This document shows, one piece after another, positions 42,467 through 51,098 of a stretch of 64,000 nucleotides of DNA. Under the pieces are notes generated by a model that was not told the DNA's origin, ran no database searches, and worked only from the letters and a program-made list of their open reading frames with translations. Location of the stretch: contig NZ_JAABNT010000001.1 of assembly GCF_010667575.1 (NCBI RefSeq), positions 248,001 to 312,000 on the forward strand. The letters run 5' to 3'. This DNA comes from Sulfitobacter sediminilitoris. Its GTDB lineage: Bacteria; Pseudomonadota; Alphaproteobacteria; Rhodobacterales; Rhodobacteraceae. The position numbers were made by a program, and so were the translations under genes. Each line of letters begins with the position of its first letter. The first letter of the stretch is position 1.

Positions 42467-43909
42467 TCAGTCGATCATCGGCAGCAGCTTGTCGAGCGAC
42501 GCCTTGGCATCGCCATAGAACATGCGCGTGTTCTCTTTGAAGAACAGCGGATTCTCAATACCGGAATACCCCGTACCCTGCCCCCGCTTGGAGACGAAGA
42601 CCTGCTTGGCCTTCCAGCACTCAAGAACCGGCATCCCGGCAATCGGGCTGTTTGGATCGTCCTGTGCTGCCGGATTCACGATGTCGTTGGAGCCAATGAC
42701 GATCGCAACATCCGTGTCCGGGAAATCATCGTTGATCTCATCCATTTCCATAACGATGTCGTAAGGCACCTTTGCTTCGGCCAGCAACACGTTCATGTGG
42801 CCCGGCAGACGCCCCGCGACGGGGTGAATGGCGAAGCGCACGTTCTTGCCCTTGGCGCGCAGCTTCTTGACCAGTTCCGACACAGCACCCTGCGCCTGCG
42901 CAACGGCCATACCATAGCCGGGGATAATGATGACGCTATCGGCCTCATTCAGCGCCTGTGCGACGCCGTCTGCTTCGATCGCGATCTGCTCACCCTCAAC
43001 GGCCATCTGCTCGCCCGCCGGACCGCCAAAGCCGCCCAGGATGACCGAGATGAACGACCGGTTCATCGCCTTACACATGATGTAGGACAGGATCGCACCG
43101 GACGAACCGACAAGCGCGCCGACCACGATCAACAGGTCGTTTCCAAGGCTGAAACCAATCGCAGCCGCGGCCCAGCCTGAATAGGAGTTCAGCATTGAGA
43201 CCACGACAGGCATGTCCGCCCCGCCGATCCCCATGATCAGGTGGTAGCCGATGAAAAGCGCGAGCAGCGTCATCAGGAACAGGGGGAAGAAACCACCGGT
43301 GTTGAAGTACCAGATCAGGGAGATCACCGAAATGATCGCCGCAGCAGCGTTCAGCATATGACCGCCGGGCAGCTTTTCAGCTGCCGTATTCACACGGCCC
43401 GCCAGCTTGCCGTAGGCAATCACGGAGCCGGTGAAGGTAACTGCACCGATGAACACCCCAAGGAATAGCTCGACCCGCAGAATGTTGATCTCAACCGCTG
43501 TCTTCTTGGCGATCAGCGCAGCGAAGGTACCGAACTGGGACTTGTCAAAGCTGGGGTCGGCCAAAGCATCCGCCACATACCCCAGTTGGATATGCGCGTT
43601 GTAGCCCACGAAAACTGCCGCAAGACCCACAAGGCTGTGCATCGCGGCGACCAGTTCCGGCATCTGGGTCATCTGGACGCGCGTCGCCAGTTGATACCCA
43701 ATGACACCGCCCGCACCGATCAGGATGATCGACAGGATCCAAAGACCCGCGCCCGGTCCGATGAGCGTTGCAAACACCGCCAGCGCCATGCCGACGATGC
43801 CATACCAGACCGCGCGTTTCGCACTTTCCTGCCCGCTCAGACCACCAAGCGCGAGTATGAAGAGAATGGCTGCGACCACGTATGCCGCTGTTGTAAATCC
43901 GAATTCCAT
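42467..43909 (-). CDS. pntB: NAD(P) transhydrogenase subunit beta
   Basis: PntB holds most of the proton channel and the NADP(H)-binding domain III of the membrane transhydrogenase. The 480-residue protein has a row of membrane helices (residues 5-270) including [15 protein letters not shown] with its conserved channel His. The C-terminal domain has [64 protein letters not shown] and [20 protein letters not shown], all diagnostic. It follows pntA after about 13 bases. Confidence 0.97.
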   Translation of the reverse strand: MEFGFTTAAYVVAAILFILALGGLSGQESAKRAVWYGIVGMALAVFATLIGPGAGLWILSIILIGAGGVIGYQLATRVQMTQMPELVAAMHSLVGLAAVFVGYNAHIQLGYVADALADPSFDKSQFGTFAALIAKKTAVEINILRVELFLGVFIGAVTFTGSVIAYGKLAGRVNTAAEKLPGGHMLNAAAAIISVISLIWYFNTGGFFPLFLMTLLALFIGYHLIMGIGGADMPVVVSMLNSYSGWAAAAIGFSLGNDLLIVVGALVGSSGAILSYIMCKAMNRSFISVILGGFGGPAGEQMAVEGEQIAIEADGVAQALNEADSVIIIPGYGMAVAQAQGAVSELVKKLRAKGKNVRFAIHPVAGRLPGHMNVLLAEAKVPYDIVMEMDEINDDFPDTDVAIVIGSNDIVNPAAQDDPNSPIAGMPVLECWKAKQVFVSKRGQGTGYSGIENPLFFKENTRMFYGDAKASLDKLLPMID

Positions 43910-43922
43910 GATCCTCGCTCCT

Positions 43923-45512
43923 TTAAGATTTCTGGAACATGGCGAGCATGCGCCGTGTCACGAGGAAGCCGCCAAAGATGTTGATCCCACACATGAAGAC
44001 CGACAGGGCAGCGAGTATGATAACGAGGAAAGACCCCGATCCGATCTGCATCAGCGCACCCAGGATGATGATTGACGAGATCGCATTCGTAATCGCCATC
44101 AGCGGTGTGTGCAGCGAATGCGCGACACCCCAGATCACCTGGAAGCCCACAAAGACCGCCAGTACGAAAACGATGAAGTGCTGCATGAAGCTGGCAGGTG
44201 CAACCAGACCAACCGCCAGCAAAAGCGCGCCACCAACAGCAAGCAGCGTGACCTGATTTTTGGTCTGCTGCTTGAACTCGGCGATTTCTTTCGCGGCTTT
44301 TTCTTCTGCCGTCAGCTCCTTAGGCGGCTCTTTCTTCTTTTGCGCCGCAATCGCGGCCACCTTCGGAGGTGGCGGCGGGAAGGTCACTTCCTTGCCATGC
44401 GCGATTGTTGCACCGCGAATGACGTCATCTTCCATGTTGTGATTGACGACGCCGTCTTTTTCAGGCGTGAGGTCCGTCATCAGGTGACGGATGTTTGTCG
44501 CATAGAGGGTCGAAGCTTGCGTCGCCATCCGGCTGGGGAAGTCGGTGTAACCGATGATCGTGACGCCATTGTCAGTAACGATTTTCTCGTCCTTGACGGT
44601 CAGCTTACAGTTACCGCCCTTCTCGGCGGCAAGGTCCACGATGACCGATCCGGGCTTCATCGCCTTGACCATGTCCTCGGTCCAAAGCTCAGGCGCCTCA
44701 CGGTTCGGGATCAACGCTGTGGTGATCACGATGTCCACCTCAGGCGCCAACTCGCGGAACTTCGCCAGTTGCGCTTCGCGGAACTCAGGTGAGGAGACAG
44801 AAGCATAACCGCCCGTCGCCGCGCCGTCCTGCTGTTCCTCCTCGAAATCGAGGTAGACGAACTCGGCCCCCATGGATTCAACCTGCTCGGCCACTTCGGG
44901 CCGCACGTCGAAGGCATAGGTGATGGCACCCAAAGACGTCGATGTGCCAATAGCGGCAAGACCGGCAACCCCGGCCCCGACGACCAGCACCTTGGCAGGC
45001 GGCACCTTGCCGGCAGCAGTGATCTGACCGGTGAAGAAACGGCCAAAGTTGTTGCCCGCCTCGATCACGGCGCGGTAGCCCGCAATGTTCGCCATGGACG
45101 ACAGCGCGTCCATCTTCTGAGCGCGCGAAATACGTGGGATCATTTCCATCGCGATTACAGTCGCGCCCTTGTCGGCGGCCTGCTTCATCTTGTCCTCATC
45201 CGCGACGGGGCTGAAGAAAGAGATTAGTGTCTGTCCTTCGCGCAAGCGCTTCATCTCGGCGGTGTCAGGTACGCGCACCTTGGCAACGGTGTCCGCCGCT
45301 TTCCACAGCGCGGCGGCGGTCTTGACCACCTCAACGCCCGCTGCCTTGTAGTCAGCGTCAGCAAACCCCGCCTTGGCACCAGCGCCAGCCTCGATCACGC
45401 AGTCATGGCCCAGCTTTTGCAGCATCTGGGCTGACTCCGGCGTCATCGCGACGCGGTTCTCTCCCTCGAAAGTCTCTTTCGGCGTTCCGATCTTCACTCC
45501 GTCTTCCCCCAT
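43923..45512 (-). CDS. pntA: NAD(P) transhydrogenase subunit alpha
   Basis: PntA contains the NAD(H)-binding domain I and a few helices of domain II. The 529-residue protein begins with [22 protein letters not shown], has [36 protein letters not shown] (Rossmann motif and the Asp binding the ribose), and [19 protein letters not shown] proline/lysine-rich linker ([22 protein letters not shown]) leads to four C-terminal membrane helices. With PntB it couples hydride transfer from NADH to NADP+ to proton entry, supplying NADPH. The subunits are split as in enteric bacteria rather than in three parts as in Rhodospirillum. Confidence 0.97.
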   Translation of the reverse strand: MGEDGVKIGTPKETFEGENRVAMTPESAQMLQKLGHDCVIEAGAGAKAGFADADYKAAGVEVVKTAAALWKAADTVAKVRVPDTAEMKRLREGQTLISFFSPVADEDKMKQAADKGATVIAMEMIPRISRAQKMDALSSMANIAGYRAVIEAGNNFGRFFTGQITAAGKVPPAKVLVVGAGVAGLAAIGTSTSLGAITYAFDVRPEVAEQVESMGAEFVYLDFEEEQQDGAATGGYASVSSPEFREAQLAKFRELAPEVDIVITTALIPNREAPELWTEDMVKAMKPGSVIVDLAAEKGGNCKLTVKDEKIVTDNGVTIIGYTDFPSRMATQASTLYATNIRHLMTDLTPEKDGVVNHNMEDDVIRGATIAHGKEVTFPPPPPKVAAIAAQKKKEPPKELTAEEKAAKEIAEFKQQTKNQVTLLAVGGALLLAVGLVAPASFMQHFIVFVLAVFVGFQVIWGVAHSLHTPLMAITNAISSIIILGALMQIGSGSFLVIILAALSVFMCGINIFGGFLVTRRMLAMFQKS

Positions 45513-45632
45513 ATTTGGTCACCGGATAGACGCGGGAACCCAAGGCCCCGCTTTTGCATCCGCAGCAAGTAGCGCGGACATGGGGTGGCTACAAGCGCAG
45601 CAAGGGTCAAAAGTGCCAAGTCGGGGTGTTTT

Positions 45633-46115
45633 TCATAGCCACCGTGGCGTTTTTTCCGCAAAGGCCTCGAATTCCGTGCCGAAACTTTCTTTCATCCGCG
45701 CCTCTTCGGGCGCAATAAAGCGTCGCGTGAGGATCGAGACAAACACGGGAATCAGCAAGAGGGACGGCCAGGCGCCCCACCACAGGATGGCCCCGGTCAG
45801 CACCATCACGTCGCCAAGGTAGATCGGGTTCCGGCTGTGCGCGAAGGGGCCGGTCACGATGATGCGGGCCGGCGTCTGGTGCGGCACAACAGTGGTTTCG
45901 TGCCTGCGAAATGCCGCAATCGCCCAGATCATCAGGGCGATGCCCAACCCGGCCAGCAAGGCGCCTGCCCAGCGGAAGAAAGCGAATGGATGTGTCAGAC
46001 CGGGCAACAGGATCACCTGCGCCCAAGCAACAAGCAGTGCCCCCAAAAGCCAAACAGGCGGTAAATCGAGCATCTGAAAGGGTGTCAAATTGCCCGTCTC
46101 GCGCCATTTTGCCAT
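45633..46115 (-). CDS. ICMT/PEMT-like membrane methyltransferase
   Basis: The 160-residue membrane protein has about four helices and the SAM-binding C-terminal signature of isoprenylcysteine carboxyl methyltransferase-like proteins: RIIVTGPFAHSRNPIYLGDVMVLTGA followed by RFIAPEEARMKESFGTEFEAFAEKTPRWL. Bacterial members are thought to methylate small lipids or thiols, but activity is rarely known. The ATG at 46113-46115 has GGGGAG before it at about 8 bases; upstream in-frame sequence is not coding-like. No functional link to neighbours is evident. Confidence 0.82.
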   Translation of the reverse strand: MAKWRETGNLTPFQMLDLPPVWLLGALLVAWAQVILLPGLTHPFAFFRWAGALLAGLGIALMIWAIAAFRRHETTVVPHQTPARIIVTGPFAHSRNPIYLGDVMVLTGAILWWGAWPSLLLIPVFVSILTRRFIAPEEARMKESFGTEFEAFAEKTPRWL

Positions 46116-46273
46116 GAAATCTCTCCCCGCTGTCATATGAGGCTGCCGCCGTTTTGCAGCAAACGCCATGGCGGCCCGCGCGCTGCGGGCAAATCGATCC
46201 GAACTCATCCGGTCCCGCTGCAATGCCGCCAACATTCATCTGCCGTTAACCACGGCGGACTAGCCTTGGAAGC

Positions 46274-46846
46274 ATGTCCAAACACAAGCACAGCGTCGCT
46301 CCCGGCACCACGTTCTTCTTTACGATTCGTTTGGCAGATCGTCAAAGTGACCTGCTGGTCCGCCGCATCGACGATCTACGTCGGGCTATGCGGGTCACCC
46401 TTCTCCACCGCCCGTTCCAGATCAACGCGATTGCGGTGCTGCCTTCCGTCATTCACACTTTGTGGACGCTGCCCGATGGGGATAAAGACCATGCCAAGCG
46501 CGTCGCCATGTTGAAAAACCGCTTTTCCCGCAGGCAAGATATGCCCGCGCACCGGTCACTTACCCAAATAAAGAGGGGCGACAAAGGTATCTGGCAGCGT
46601 CACTTTTGGGAACACGAGATTTCAGACGCCGATGACTTTGAACGCCACCGTGACCTGATCTATCTCAGTCCAGTTCACGCAGGTCTCTGTCCGCGTCCAC
46701 AGGATTGGCCTCATAGCTCGCTCCGACGCGATCAGTTGCGCAGGGTCACACCCCCTGCCTCAGTCGAACAAATCCCGGAACATCAGCGCGCTGCAGGTCT
46801 GGCACACATGGCTTCAGATAAAGAACAAGCAGTTATGCCCACGTAG
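46274..46846 (+). CDS. RAYT-like (REP-associated tyrosine transposase) protein lacking catalytic residues
   Basis: The 190-residue protein follows the RAYT fold throughout: GTTFFFTIRLADR, RPFQINAIAVLP..IHTLWTLPDGD, KGIWQRHFWEHEISDADDFERH, and the DWPHSS end. However, the HUH motif, normally LPDHxH, reads LPSVIH (first His replaced by Val59). The position of the catalytic Tyr (family HxxYIHxNPV) is Leu128 in HRDLIYLSPV. It can hardly cut DNA. A domesticated DNA- or RNA-binding protein, or a decaying remnant, is more likely. The frame is intact and begins with a clean ATG. Confidence 0.8.
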   Translation: MSKHKHSVAPGTTFFFTIRLADRQSDLLVRRIDDLRRAMRVTLLHRPFQINAIAVLPSVIHTLWTLPDGDKDHAKRVAMLKNRFSRRQDMPAHRSLTQIKRGDKGIWQRHFWEHEISDADDFERHRDLIYLSPVHAGLCPRPQDWPHSSLRRDQLRRVTPPASVEQIPEHQRAAGLAHMASDKEQAVMPT

Positions 46847-46867
46847 GATGCAGGCGCCCTTTTCGGC

Positions 46868-47644
46868 TCACACAGCCTTCAAAGCTGGCGCTGTATCCCG
46901 TGCCGCCCAGGCGCGCACCGCATCGCCAAAGCTCGCAAACAGCGGGCGCGAGACTTTGTCACCCGCCGCGTTCCACTCAGGGTGCCATTGCACCGCCAGC
47001 GTAAACCCGGCCGCACCCTGCACATAGATCGCCTCGGGCGTGCCATCCTCTGCGTGACCGTCAACGACGATCCGTGCCCCTGCATGTTTGATCCCTTGTC
47101 CATGCAACGTGTTGGTGCGCACCACTTGTGATCCCATCAACTCGTGAAACACACCGCCCTCGGTAAAGGTGACGTCGTGGCGCAGCTCAAACTTTTCTTC
47201 CAGTGTACCATCGGGTGGCATTCGGTGGTTCATGCGCCCCGGCAATTCACGGATCTCCGGGTAAAGCGTCCCCCCCATGGCGACGTTCACTTCCTGAAAG
47301 CCCCGGCAAATGCCCAGAAACGGCTGGCCCCGCTCCACGCAGGCCCGCACCAACGGCAATGCAATCGCATCGCGCGCCCGATCAAAGGCACCATGCGCCT
47401 CTGTCTCGGCCTCACCGTATTCTTCGGGATGTACGTTGGGTCGACCGCCCGTCAGTAGGAATCCATCGCAGATATCCATCAATTCTGCCACGCTGACATG
47501 ACGTGGATCGGCAGGAATGATCATCGGCACGCAACCCGAAACCTCGGCAATGGCATCCGAGTTCATCTGCCCTCCGGCATGCACCGGGTATTGTTCATTG
47601 AGGAGATACGAGTTGCCAATAATGCCAACGACGGGACGGGACAT
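46868..47644 (-). CDS. Class I glutamine amidotransferase-like hydrolase (PuuD type)
   Basis: The 258-residue protein belongs to peptidase family C26 (gamma-glutamyl-GABA hydrolase). It has the nucleophile Cys in FLGICRGFQEVNVAMGG (about Cys115), MNHRMPPDG, VNTLHGQGIK-type NTLHGQGIKHAG, and the catalytic His and Glu in VQWHPEWNA. The GGRPNVHPEEYGE stretch is typical of PuuD. Such enzymes free GABA from gamma-glutamyl-GABA in putrescine breakdown; no other puu gene is near, so the exact substrate is unsure. A promoter with 17-base spacing lies in front. Confidence 0.88.
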   Translation of the reverse strand: MSRPVVGIIGNSYLLNEQYPVHAGGQMNSDAIAEVSGCVPMIIPADPRHVSVAELMDICDGFLLTGGRPNVHPEEYGEAETEAHGAFDRARDAIALPLVRACVERGQPFLGICRGFQEVNVAMGGTLYPEIRELPGRMNHRMPPDGTLEEKFELRHDVTFTEGGVFHELMGSQVVRTNTLHGQGIKHAGARIVVDGHAEDGTPEAIYVQGAAGFTLAVQWHPEWNAAGDKVSRPLFASFGDAVRAWAARDTAPALKAV

Positions 47645-47674
47645 GGATCACCTGAGACTGCCTGTGTTGCCCCT

Positions 47675-47703
47675 TATATACGTAACAGGCGGCGAACCCT
47701 CAA
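47675..47703 (-). promoter_or_regulatory. Promoter of the PuuD-like gene
   Basis: On the minus strand TTGAGG (47698-47703) is followed after exactly 17 bases by TATATA (47675-47680), about 30 bases before the start codon. Four of six bases match in each box. No operator was recognised around it. Confidence 0.45.
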
Positions 47704-47775
47704 GGACCGCCGCTGTTGCGCATGCTCAAGTATTGACCGTCTTGAATGCCCCGCCCTGTTTTCAGGCAGACGTGC

Positions 47776-48201
47776 CTACTGCTCTCCGATCAGGCCTGCC
47801 GCCTCGATCCCGGCCATCGCCGCCAGTACGTCATTGTCAGAGGTATCGCCGGTCACACCAACCGCGCCGATCACTGCGCCCTTCTTGTCGCGCAGCAAGA
47901 CACCGCCAGGCACTGGGATCGTCTGACCGCCATAGACCCCGTTCACCGCCGCCATGAAATAGGCCTGATCTTCGGCCCGCTTCATTTGTGCCGTGCCAGC
48001 CATGCCCAGCATGACTGAGCCGTAAGCCTTGCCATGTGCGATGGAAAACCGGCCCGGTGCAGCGCCATCTTCGCGCTCGAATGCCTGAACATGGCCGCCT
48101 GCGTCCAGCACGACGACTGAAAGCGGCTTCAGTTCAAGCTCGCGGCCTTTTTCCAGTGATTTCCGAATGATTGTCCGCGCCTTGCGCAATGAAATTGTCA
48201 T
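47776..48201 (-). CDS. GlcG/HbpS-type heme-binding family protein (DUF336)
   Basis: The 141-residue protein has the DUF336 pattern: PLSVVVLDAGGHVQAFEREDGAAPGRFSIAHGKAYGSVMLGMA and, near the end, IPVPGGVLLRDKKGAVIGAVGVTGDTSDNDVLAAMAGIEAAGL. GlcG is encoded beside glycolate oxidase and malate synthase G in E. coli, and HbpS binds heme in Streptomyces. Here it directly follows glcB, so a link to glyoxylate metabolism is likely, although glcD/E/F are not in the window. The ATG at 48199-48201 gives the conserved start MTISLRKARTI. Confidence 0.88.
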   Translation of the reverse strand: MTISLRKARTIIRKSLEKGRELELKPLSVVVLDAGGHVQAFEREDGAAPGRFSIAHGKAYGSVMLGMAGTAQMKRAEDQAYFMAAVNGVYGGQTIPVPGGVLLRDKKGAVIGAVGVTGDTSDNDVLAAMAGIEAAGLIGEQ

Positions 48202-48235
48202 TCCCTGTCCCTTCATCTTTCAACTACAATTCCGG

Positions 48236-48263
48236 GGAGCGCGAGGGGCTGGCCCCTCGCTCC
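48236..48263 (-). terminator. Hairpin after glcB
   Basis: GGAGCG(CG)AGGGG pairs with CCCCTCGCTCC over 11 base pairs with a two-base bulge and a CTGG loop, 8 bases past the glcB stop. No U-run follows, so it may only partly separate glcB from the DUF336 gene and protect the mRNA end. Confidence 0.5.
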
Positions 48264-48270
48264 TGCCCCC

Positions 48271-50415
48271 TCAGCTCTGCGCCGCCTTCAACTCAAGCCG
48301 CCGTGCGTGCAACACCGGCTCCGTATATCCCGAAGGCTGGACACGGCCTTGGAAGACCAGATCACATGCCGCCTTGAACGCGATGCCATCGAACGCAGGC
48401 GCCATGGGGCGGTACAGCGGATCGCCGCCATTCTGCCGGTCCACCACCGCAGCCATCTTTTGCATGGCAGTCATCACCTCGTCTTCGCTGACCACATTGT
48501 GGTGCAGCCAGTTCGCCACGTGCTGCGCCGAGATGCGGCAGGTTGCACGGTCTTCCATCAGGCCCACATCGTTGATGTCTGGCACCTTGGAACAGCCCAC
48601 ACCCTGATCAATCCAGCGCACGACGTACCCCAGAATACCCTGCACGTTGTTCTCAACCTCGCGCTGGATCTGGCCGGGTGTCCATTTCTGATAGCTTGCC
48701 AGCGGGATCTCAAGCAGCGTCTCTTTGTAGGCGCGCCGGCCTACTTTGCGCAGACCTTCCTGAACGGCGAAAACATCGATCTTGTGGTAATGCAGGGCGT
48801 GCAGCGTGGCTGCGGTGGGTGATGGGACCCATGCGCAGTTGGCGCCGGACTTTGGATGTTCGATCTTCTGTTCCAGCATTGCCGCCATCTTGTCAGGCAT
48901 TGCCCACATGCCCTTGCCAATCTGCGCCCGACCCGACAGGCCGCACTCAAGACCGATGTCGACGTTCTGCAGCTCGTAGGCATTGATCCATGGCTTGCGC
49001 TTGATGAAATCCTTGCGCGAAAACGGCCCCGCCTCCATTGAGGTGTGGATTTCATCACCGGTCCGGTCAAGGAAACCGGTGTTGATGAAAGCAACGCGGT
49101 GTTTCGCGGCGCGGATGCACTCTTTGAGGTTTGCGGATGTCCGGCGCTCCTCATCCATGATGCCCAGTTTCACCGTGTATTGCGGCAGGCCCAGCGCCTC
49201 CTCAACCATGGTGAAAATCTCGTCCGTAAACGCAACTTCATCCGGGCCATGCATCTTCGGCTTGACCACATAGACAGATCCTTCGACGGAATTGCCGCCG
49301 TCCCTTGCCAGATCGTGCTTGGCGATGAGCGTCGTGATCATCGCGTCCATGAGACCTTCAAAGACCTCGTTGCCGTCACGGTCCAGAATGGCCGGGTTGG
49401 TCATCAGGTGCCCGACGTTACGCACCAGCATCAGGGCGCGCCCCTTCACGGTCAGGCTGCCGCCCTCCGGCGTGGTGTACTCGCGGTCATCATTCAGGCT
49501 CCGGGTCATCTCTGCCCCGCCCTTCACAAAAGTCTCGCTCAGGTCGCCTTTCATCAGGCCCAGCCAGTTGCCGTAGGCCAGCACCTTGTCCTCTGCATCG
49601 ACACAAGCGACTGAATCTTCGCAATCCATGATGGCTGATACCGCGCTTTCCAACTGCACGTCGGCCAACCCGGCCTGATCCCGGCTGCCAATCGGATGTG
49701 TCCGATCGAACACCAGTTCGACGTGCAGACCGTTATTGCGCAAGAGCACGGCATTGGGGGCTTTCGGGTGACCCCGATACCCAATGAATTTCGCAGGTTG
49801 CATCAGCGGCTGGTCATCCACCAGCAGCGTGCCATTGCTGACGTAGTAACGCCGCGCATCCGCGTGACTGACCCCGTCAATCGGAAAAGCCTCATCCAGA
49901 AAAACTCGTGCGCGTGCAACGACCCGCGCGCCGTGCCCCTGATTGTAACCGCCCGGAGGGGGCAACGTGCCCATCGCATCGGTTCCGTAGAATGCGTCGT
50001 ACAGGCTTCCCCAACGGGCGTTCGCCGCATTCAGGGCAAAGCGCGCATTTGTAATTGGAACAACCAACTGAGGCCCAGCCACATGCGCGATTTCGGCGTC
50101 AACATTCGCTGTATCGATTTCAAAGTCGCCACCTTCCGGGACCAGATAGCCGATCTCTTCCAGAAAGGCCGTGTAGGCCGCAACGTCATGGGGCTGATTG
50201 GATCGACCGCGGTGCCAGGCGTCGATCTGAGCTTGCAGGTCTTCCCGCTTTTCTAGGAACGCGCGGTTCCGTGGTCCCATGTCGTGTAACAGGGTTGAGA
50301 ATGAAGCCCAGAACTGATCTGTCTCCACCCCTGCACCCGGCAGCGCCTGCTCTTCGATGAAAGCGACCAATTGCGGGTCAACCTGCAACCCATGTTTTTC
50401 TGTTCTGCCTGACAT
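48271..50415 (-). CDS. glcB: Malate synthase G
   Basis: This 714-residue enzyme condenses glyoxylate with acetyl-CoA to malate. Its length and single-domain order match isoform G (GlcB), not the shorter AceB. Recognisable parts: [62 protein letters not shown] with catalytic residues, [22 protein letters not shown], and [18 protein letters not shown]. The ATG at 50413-50415 has GGGGGAG about 9 bases upstream. It serves glyoxylate from glycolate, purine or C2 breakdown. A DUF336 gene follows. Confidence 0.96.
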   Translation of the reverse strand: MSGRTEKHGLQVDPQLVAFIEEQALPGAGVETDQFWASFSTLLHDMGPRNRAFLEKREDLQAQIDAWHRGRSNQPHDVAAYTAFLEEIGYLVPEGGDFEIDTANVDAEIAHVAGPQLVVPITNARFALNAANARWGSLYDAFYGTDAMGTLPPPGGYNQGHGARVVARARVFLDEAFPIDGVSHADARRYYVSNGTLLVDDQPLMQPAKFIGYRGHPKAPNAVLLRNNGLHVELVFDRTHPIGSRDQAGLADVQLESAVSAIMDCEDSVACVDAEDKVLAYGNWLGLMKGDLSETFVKGGAEMTRSLNDDREYTTPEGGSLTVKGRALMLVRNVGHLMTNPAILDRDGNEVFEGLMDAMITTLIAKHDLARDGGNSVEGSVYVVKPKMHGPDEVAFTDEIFTMVEEALGLPQYTVKLGIMDEERRTSANLKECIRAAKHRVAFINTGFLDRTGDEIHTSMEAGPFSRKDFIKRKPWINAYELQNVDIGLECGLSGRAQIGKGMWAMPDKMAAMLEQKIEHPKSGANCAWVPSPTAATLHALHYHKIDVFAVQEGLRKVGRRAYKETLLEIPLASYQKWTPGQIQREVENNVQGILGYVVRWIDQGVGCSKVPDINDVGLMEDRATCRISAQHVANWLHHNVVSEDEVMTAMQKMAAVVDRQNGGDPLYRPMAPAFDGIAFKAACDLVFQGRVQPSGYTEPVLHARRLELKAAQS

Positions 50416-50509
50416 GTCGACATTCTCCCCCTGAATTTCCTTTCGGAAACTCTTAGTGTCAAAGGAAAATCGCCACAACCGCCTCCGGTCAGAAAAAATG
50501 ACCAAAAAT

Positions 50510-50662
50510 CTAATTAGAAGACTGTCGGGCAGCGCGGCATTTATCAGAACAGTATTTCACTTCGTTCCAGACCTTTGCCCACTTGCGCCGCCATACGAAA
50601 GGTCGTCCGCAGGTCACACAGGTCTTGCTGGGCAAATCGACCTTTTTGCGCATCTTTGCCAT
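50510..50662 (-). CDS. DUF2256 family mini-protein, cysteine-rich
   Basis: A 50-residue frame, too short to be found by length filters. It starts [22 protein letters not shown] and continues [20 protein letters not shown]. Cys pairs TCVTC and YCSDKC form a CxxC...CxxxC zinc-ribbon-like site, the hallmark of DUF2256. The middle is rich in Trp and basic residues, suggesting nucleic-acid contact. In other genomes the family sits by photolyase or cryptochrome-like genes; none is adjacent here. Function unknown. Confidence 0.88.
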   Translation of the reverse strand: MAKMRKKVDLPSKTCVTCGRPFVWRRKWAKVWNEVKYCSDKCRAARQSSN

Positions 50663-50737
50663 GCTGACATGCCCCAAATACAAAAGGCAGCGAAGGATAA
50701 TTCCCTGCGCTGCCTTGGATCAAGCTCTGAGAACGGC

Positions 50738-50986
50738 TCAATTTGTTTCGTTGGTGCCGGGGGCGTAGCTGTCAATTTTGACACCTGCAGCGCCATTGCG
50801 TTCGGTAGTCTGGGCCGGTTCGTCCCCAATCAGGGTTTCGGCAGAGGGTGTTTCGCCGCGTGACATGGTGAAGCCAATCATCAAGACGATCATCAACACA
50901 CCAAAGATCAGCGCACCACGAATGCCCAGCAATGCGGGCTTGTGGTTGGTTTCCTGGCGTTCAATATTTGTGTCGGGGGCAGACAT
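50738..50986 (-). CDS. Unknown 82-residue single-pass membrane protein
   Basis: The protein has a polar N terminus, one hydrophobic helix (GALIFGVLMIVLMIGFTM, about residues 25-42) and a periplasmic or cytoplasmic tail of about 40 residues rich in Thr, Glu and Gly. No family is recognised. It lies between DUF2256 and the divergent pepN, about 75 bases upstream of the former and 110 bases from the latter. Base composition is like its neighbours and GAAAGGAGACAG precedes the ATG, so the gene is likely real. Confidence 0.6.
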   Translation of the reverse strand: MSAPDTNIERQETNHKPALLGIRGALIFGVLMIVLMIGFTMSRGETPSAETLIGDEPAQTTERNGAAGVKIDSYAPGTNETN

Positions 50987-51098
50987 GTCTGTCTCCTTTC
51001 ATACGATTTCAAAATGACCCGTTGAGGGTCGTTGGTTGCCCGATTAACGTGTGACCAACCACATAGTTCCCAAAAGTTCCCAACAAAAAGGTGACACC

